Positions 46,599 to 49,068 of a stretch of 49,068 nt of DNA are shown piece by piece (position 1 is the first letter of the stretch; the number at the start of each line of letters is the position of its first letter). Source of the stretch: CADCTB01 sp964479465 (GTDB lineage: Bacteria > Actinomycetota > Acidimicrobiia > Acidimicrobiales > AC-14); the NCBI GenBank assembly GCA_964479465.1, contig CAYZMG010000029.1:1-49068 (forward strand). Direction: 5' to 3'. The position numbers and the translations under genes are program-made. The notes below the pieces were generated by a model. That model searched no databases, had not been told where the DNA came from, and saw only the letters and a list, made by a program, of their open reading frames with translations.

Positions 46599-47922
46599 CG
46601 ACCACGCCGACGAGGGCACCGATCACCACGAACACGCCCAGCCCCCGCACGATCTCGGCGGCCAGGTAGAGCAGGTGCTGCAACCCGTAGAAGGCTGACG
46701 GCGACGTGTCCCCGCTGAGGGCGTCTCGGGCCTGACGTTCCGCCGAGGCCAGGTCCCACTCCCGCTGGTCGCCGAAGGAGACGATGCCGGCGGCCACCAG
46801 TGCCACGACGGCGCCGAACACCAGGATCAGCGCCGCGACCGCCGGCGGCGGGAGCGCGTCGAGGCCGGTCTTCGGAGGATCGACCGGCGGTTCCGGTGCC
46901 GGCGGCGCCGGCGGTGCCGGTGGGGCGGGCGGTGCGGGCGCCGGCGCCGGCGCCGGACGCGACTCGCCGGGGCCCGGCAGGGCGCCGGCGATGCCCTGAC
47001 ACTCCTGCTCGAGCACGGCCCGGACGGCTGGGACGTCCCAGTAGGCGGGCATGACAGCCGCCAGCTCCCCGAAGTACCGCTCCAGCTCGGTCCGAGCGAA
47101 GCCCCACGGGCCGGCGTCGACCATGCCGTGCTGGCGCTTCCACAGCAGCCAGGTGTCGTCGGCCTCGACGAGCAGCTCCTCGAGCTCATCGCTGGCCATC
47201 GTCGTATTGGAGCGGGCGTAGACCTCGCCGGTGACCTGGTCCTTCAGCCGGCGCTCAAGGGCCCGCAGATCGCCGCGCAGCCGCTCGACGAGGAGGAAAC
47301 CAGGGTTCCATCCGCCGTCGGCCACGAGGAGGAGCATCTGGCGCCGGCCGCCGCCGGCGTCCTCTGTCCGCACCCGGACACAGCTGCGGGGGCCCTTGCC
47401 GACCAGGCGGCCGGGGCTGTCCTCGGGTGCCACCACCGCGGCGGCGACGATGTCGACGAACGGTAGGACCATCGACTTGGGCTCCCTGGTCGCCACTGCA
47501 TCGGCCAGCGTCATGGGCGGCGTGAACTTCTCCCACACGCTGAAGGCCTCGACGATCGACGAATCCCGCCAGACCGGGTCATCCGGCGTCCTGACCGCGG
47601 AGGCCAGGCACACCTTGGTCGTCTCGAAGGCCAGGAAGGCAATCCCGGCGCCGGCACATGTGAGGACATGGCCCTGGATCCCCTTCTTGAAGGTGCCGTT
47701 CTCGTCGCGTCCCAGTGGCATCCCGGTGTCAGGGTCGAGGTGCAGGACGTGGCCCGAAACCTTGGGCACGAACCCAATCTGGGTTGCGCCGCCTTCGCTG
47801 ACCGTCCGGGGGTCGAGCTGCATCTCCCCGGTGAGCGACCGGACGCCGACCCCGGCGTCGTAGTCATTCAGCGCCGGGGCCGGTATGTCGACCAGCCGCG
47901 GTACCGAGTACGACTCGGTCAC
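46549..47922 (-). CDS. Membrane protein of unknown function with Pro-rich linker and two C-terminal helices
   Basis: A 457-residue protein from GTG 47922 (overlaps the upstream gene by GTGA). The N-terminal 250 residues form a soluble domain with GIAFLAFETTKVCLASAV, MVLPFVDIVAAAVVA and SCVRVRTEDAGGGRRQ; the last two are echoed in the upstream protein. A helical stretch (LERRLKDQVTGEVYARS, ELEELLVEADDTWLLW) follows, then an Ala/Pro linker (APAPPAPPAPPAPP), one helix (AVAALILVFGAVVALVAAGI) and another near the end (GLGVFVVIGALVGVVVTAG). Mostly cytoplasmic soluble part, anchored at the C-terminus. I recognise no family. Confidence 0.7.
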   Translation of the reverse strand: MTESYSVPRLVDIPAPALNDYDAGVGVRSLTGEMQLDPRTVSEGGATQIGFVPKVSGHVLHLDPDTGMPLGRDENGTFKKGIQGHVLTCAGAGIAFLAFETTKVCLASAVRTPDDPVWRDSSIVEAFSVWEKFTPPMTLADAVATREPKSMVLPFVDIVAAAVVAPEDSPGRLVGKGPRSCVRVRTEDAGGGRRQMLLLVADGGWNPGFLLVERLRGDLRALERRLKDQVTGEVYARSNTTMASDELEELLVEADDTWLLWKRQHGMVDAGPWGFARTELERYFGELAAVMPAYWDVPAVRAVLEQECQGIAGALPGPGESRPAPAPAPAPPAPPAPPAPPAPEPPVDPPKTGLDALPPPAVAALILVFGAVVALVAAGIVSFGDQREWDLASAERQARDALSGDTSPSAFYGLQHLLYLAAEIVRGLGVFVVIGALVGVVVTAGRWLRGRGPEPTR

Positions 47923-48758
47923 GGCAGCAGGGCGAGGTGCTCGGGCGCCAACATCGCTTCGATGTCCTCAATGCGGCGGTACTCGGGCAGAAGATCGCCG
48001 AGGAGCTCCTTCATGCCCGCCCTCGTCTCGGCGACCACCGTCATACCGGCCTCCCGGAGGGCGCGCCGGCGGAGTTGTCGCGCCTCGGCCAACACCAGCT
48101 CCTCATCCGCTCCCTCCCCAGGGCCCCCGCCCGCGCGCTCGCGGGCTGCCGCAAGATACGGCGCCAGGCCCCGCTGCGCCACGGCCTGTTCTGCGGCCTC
48201 GAAGTCACGGCTGATGCGCTGGCCGACGATCGCCCACGCCAGCAGCGCGCCCTTCTTTCGCGAGCCGGTCGGGCCCGCGCTCTGGAACCGAAAAGTGCGG
48301 CGGCCACCATCGACGTCCTCCGTGGTGACGACCGTGTCGTAGGTGATGTTCGCAACCCTGACCGTCGATACTTGGACCACGTCGAGGAAGGGCACGAGCA
48401 GCGTCCGGCGGTCGGCGAGGAAGTCCTCGATGGTGAACGGGTTGGCGGCCGCGGCGTGGACGCGGAGGGCGATGGCCGCCAGCTCCACGACCGCCGGCAG
48501 CTGCAACCTGTCCATGGCCGGCGTGTCGGTCAGCTCGGCGGCCTCCTCGAGGTCGGTGAGCTTCTCGGCCAGGAACACCAACCCGTCGCGCTTGATGACA
48601 AGCCGGCCGGGCGCCCGCCCACCGCCGTCCCGGCTGGCGAGGAACTGGTCGGTCACCACCAGGGCCCCGGTGGCGTCGACGAGGACCGGGCCGGCGAGGA
48701 TCTCTTCCGCCGTCGGCGCCGGGAACGGGGACCGCCGGATGGAGTAGGTGTCGGGCAT
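47919..48758 (-). CDS. Soluble protein of unknown function, probable paralogue of the following membrane protein
   Basis: A 279-residue protein from ATG 48758 (GAGGA nine bases upstream). It has PGRLVIKRDGLVFLAEKL, TLLVPFLDVVQVSTVRVA, and TVVTTEDVDGGRRTFRFQSA, matching the order of G..FLA.E, LPF.D.V and TED..GGRR in the next gene. The C-terminal half is helical (AWAIVGQRISRDFEAAEQAV, RQLRRRALREAGMTVVAETR). No membrane segment or signal is present. The shared segments could be a PH-like or similar beta domain; no function is recognised. Confidence 0.7.
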   Translation of the reverse strand: MPDTYSIRRSPFPAPTAEEILAGPVLVDATGALVVTDQFLASRDGGGRAPGRLVIKRDGLVFLAEKLTDLEEAAELTDTPAMDRLQLPAVVELAAIALRVHAAAANPFTIEDFLADRRTLLVPFLDVVQVSTVRVANITYDTVVTTEDVDGGRRTFRFQSAGPTGSRKKGALLAWAIVGQRISRDFEAAEQAVAQRGLAPYLAAARERAGGGPGEGADEELVLAEARQLRRRALREAGMTVVAETRAGMKELLGDLLPEYRRIEDIEAMLAPEHLALLP

Positions 48759-48800
48759 TGGCGTTCGTCCTCGGCCCGAGATTAGGGCGTCGGCGGTGAC

Positions 48801-49068
48801 TCAGGCGGGGAGCCGGTACACACGGCGGGCGTTGTCCACACCGACGAGCCGGGCCACGCGCTCGGCGTCGTCGCCGGCCATCGCCCCCTCGCCAACCCAG
48901 CCGTCGAGCACGGCGCCGAAACTGTGACGGAACTGGGCCGCGCCGGCCAGGTACAGCTCGGGCAGCCGGTAGCCGTCGGACGAGTAGAGCACCTTGGTGA
49001 AGGGAGCCAGTTCGAGGAACTCGGCCAGGACGATGCCGGCCTGGGCACCCACCTGGGAGATCGTGAGG
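48801..49068 (-). CDS. Amidohydrolase family protein, C-terminal part (runs off the right edge)
   Basis: The last 88 codons are visible and remain open to the window edge. LAEFLELAPFTKVLYSSDGY is followed by LPELYLAGAAQFRHSFGAVL and ERVARLVGVDNARRVYRLP, the end of amidohydrolase-2-type TIM-barrel enzymes, particularly the FluG N-terminal-domain-like group where tK.LYsSD holds the last metal-ligand Asp. Some relatives act on gamma-glutamyl amides. The N-terminal metal-binding HxH motif lies outside the window, so the substrate is unknown. It stands upstream of the two unknown genes on the same strand. Confidence 0.75.
   Translation of the reverse strand, partial: LTISQVGAQAGIVLAEFLELAPFTKVLYSSDGYRLPELYLAGAAQFRHSFGAVLDGWVGEGAMAGDDAERVARLVGVDNARRVYRLPA

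Noticed and set aside
1..49068. tRNA, rRNA, CRISPR arrays, insertion sequences, riboswitches
   Set aside because: I found no cloverleaf, CCA end, rRNA core sequence, regularly spaced repeat, transposase or recognisable riboswitch core, although a reading by eye could miss a tRNA or small RNA.

Overview
The window is very GC-rich and gene-dense, with strong G/C bias at third codon positions. Its gene families are typical of a Gram-positive actinobacterium: an LLM-class (probably F420-dependent) oxidoreductase, a PknG-type kinase locus, DUF3097, PspC, GH65, and TANNNT -10 boxes directly upstream of start codons. Two 10-base N runs (8376-8385, 40232-40241) show it is a scaffolded draft, probably metagenomic. 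An Acidimicrobiia-like actinobacterium is my best guess, but no marker gene here proves it. I saw no rRNA, tRNA, CRISPR array, insertion sequence or integrase, and no stretch over 300 bases lacks a gene.

Left part (1-15.5 kb), mostly housekeeping and envelope functions: a coupled minus-strand operon of a GT-C mannosyltransferase, a YdjC/ChbG-type deacetylase and a SAM methyltransferase; a small secreted Thr-rich protein; an LLM oxidoreductase; a secreted trypsin-like protease; a penicillin-binding protein followed by dCTP deaminase; a membrane protein of unknown function interrupted by an assembly gap; a SpoIID-domain protein; a DksA/TraR zinc-finger protein; a GH65 glycoside phosphorylase/hydrolase; a GNAT acetyltransferase; and a DUF3097 protein.

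Middle part (15.5-31.5 kb), accessory in character: a lone contractile tail-sheath protein lacking its usual N-terminus, immediately followed by an animal-type heme peroxidase; an AbrB/RelE-like toxin-antitoxin pair; an M15-like lipoprotein; two Dpp-type permeases converging on a coupled operon (LysR regulator, solute-binding lipoprotein, methyltransferase, fused double ATPase, DrrA-like ATPase, DrrB-like permease) that together look like an import/export system for a small methylated compound; a membrane-anchored Asp-box (sialidase-fold) protein; and an FmdE-type zinc-finger protein.

Right part (31.5-49 kb), mainly signalling: an NrtR-like Nudix regulator divergent from a two-gene operon (SPFH protein plus divergent NAD-kinase-like protein), with a dyad operator candidate between them. 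Then follows a long translationally coupled minus-strand operon: coiled-coil protein, PknG kinase, PP2C phosphatase, vWA protein, FHA protein, GlnX-like four-TM sensor, solute-binding lipoprotein and PLP decarboxylase. This is the PknG/GlnX/GlnH nutrient-sensing architecture, but the binding protein is PotD-like (polyamine type) rather than GlnH-like and is followed directly by an amine-forming decarboxylase. I regard this variant locus and the orphan sheath/peroxidase pair as the most promising novelties. The window ends with a cation-efflux protein, two overlapping genes of unknown function that appear to be distant paralogues, and the C-terminal part of an amidohydrolase.
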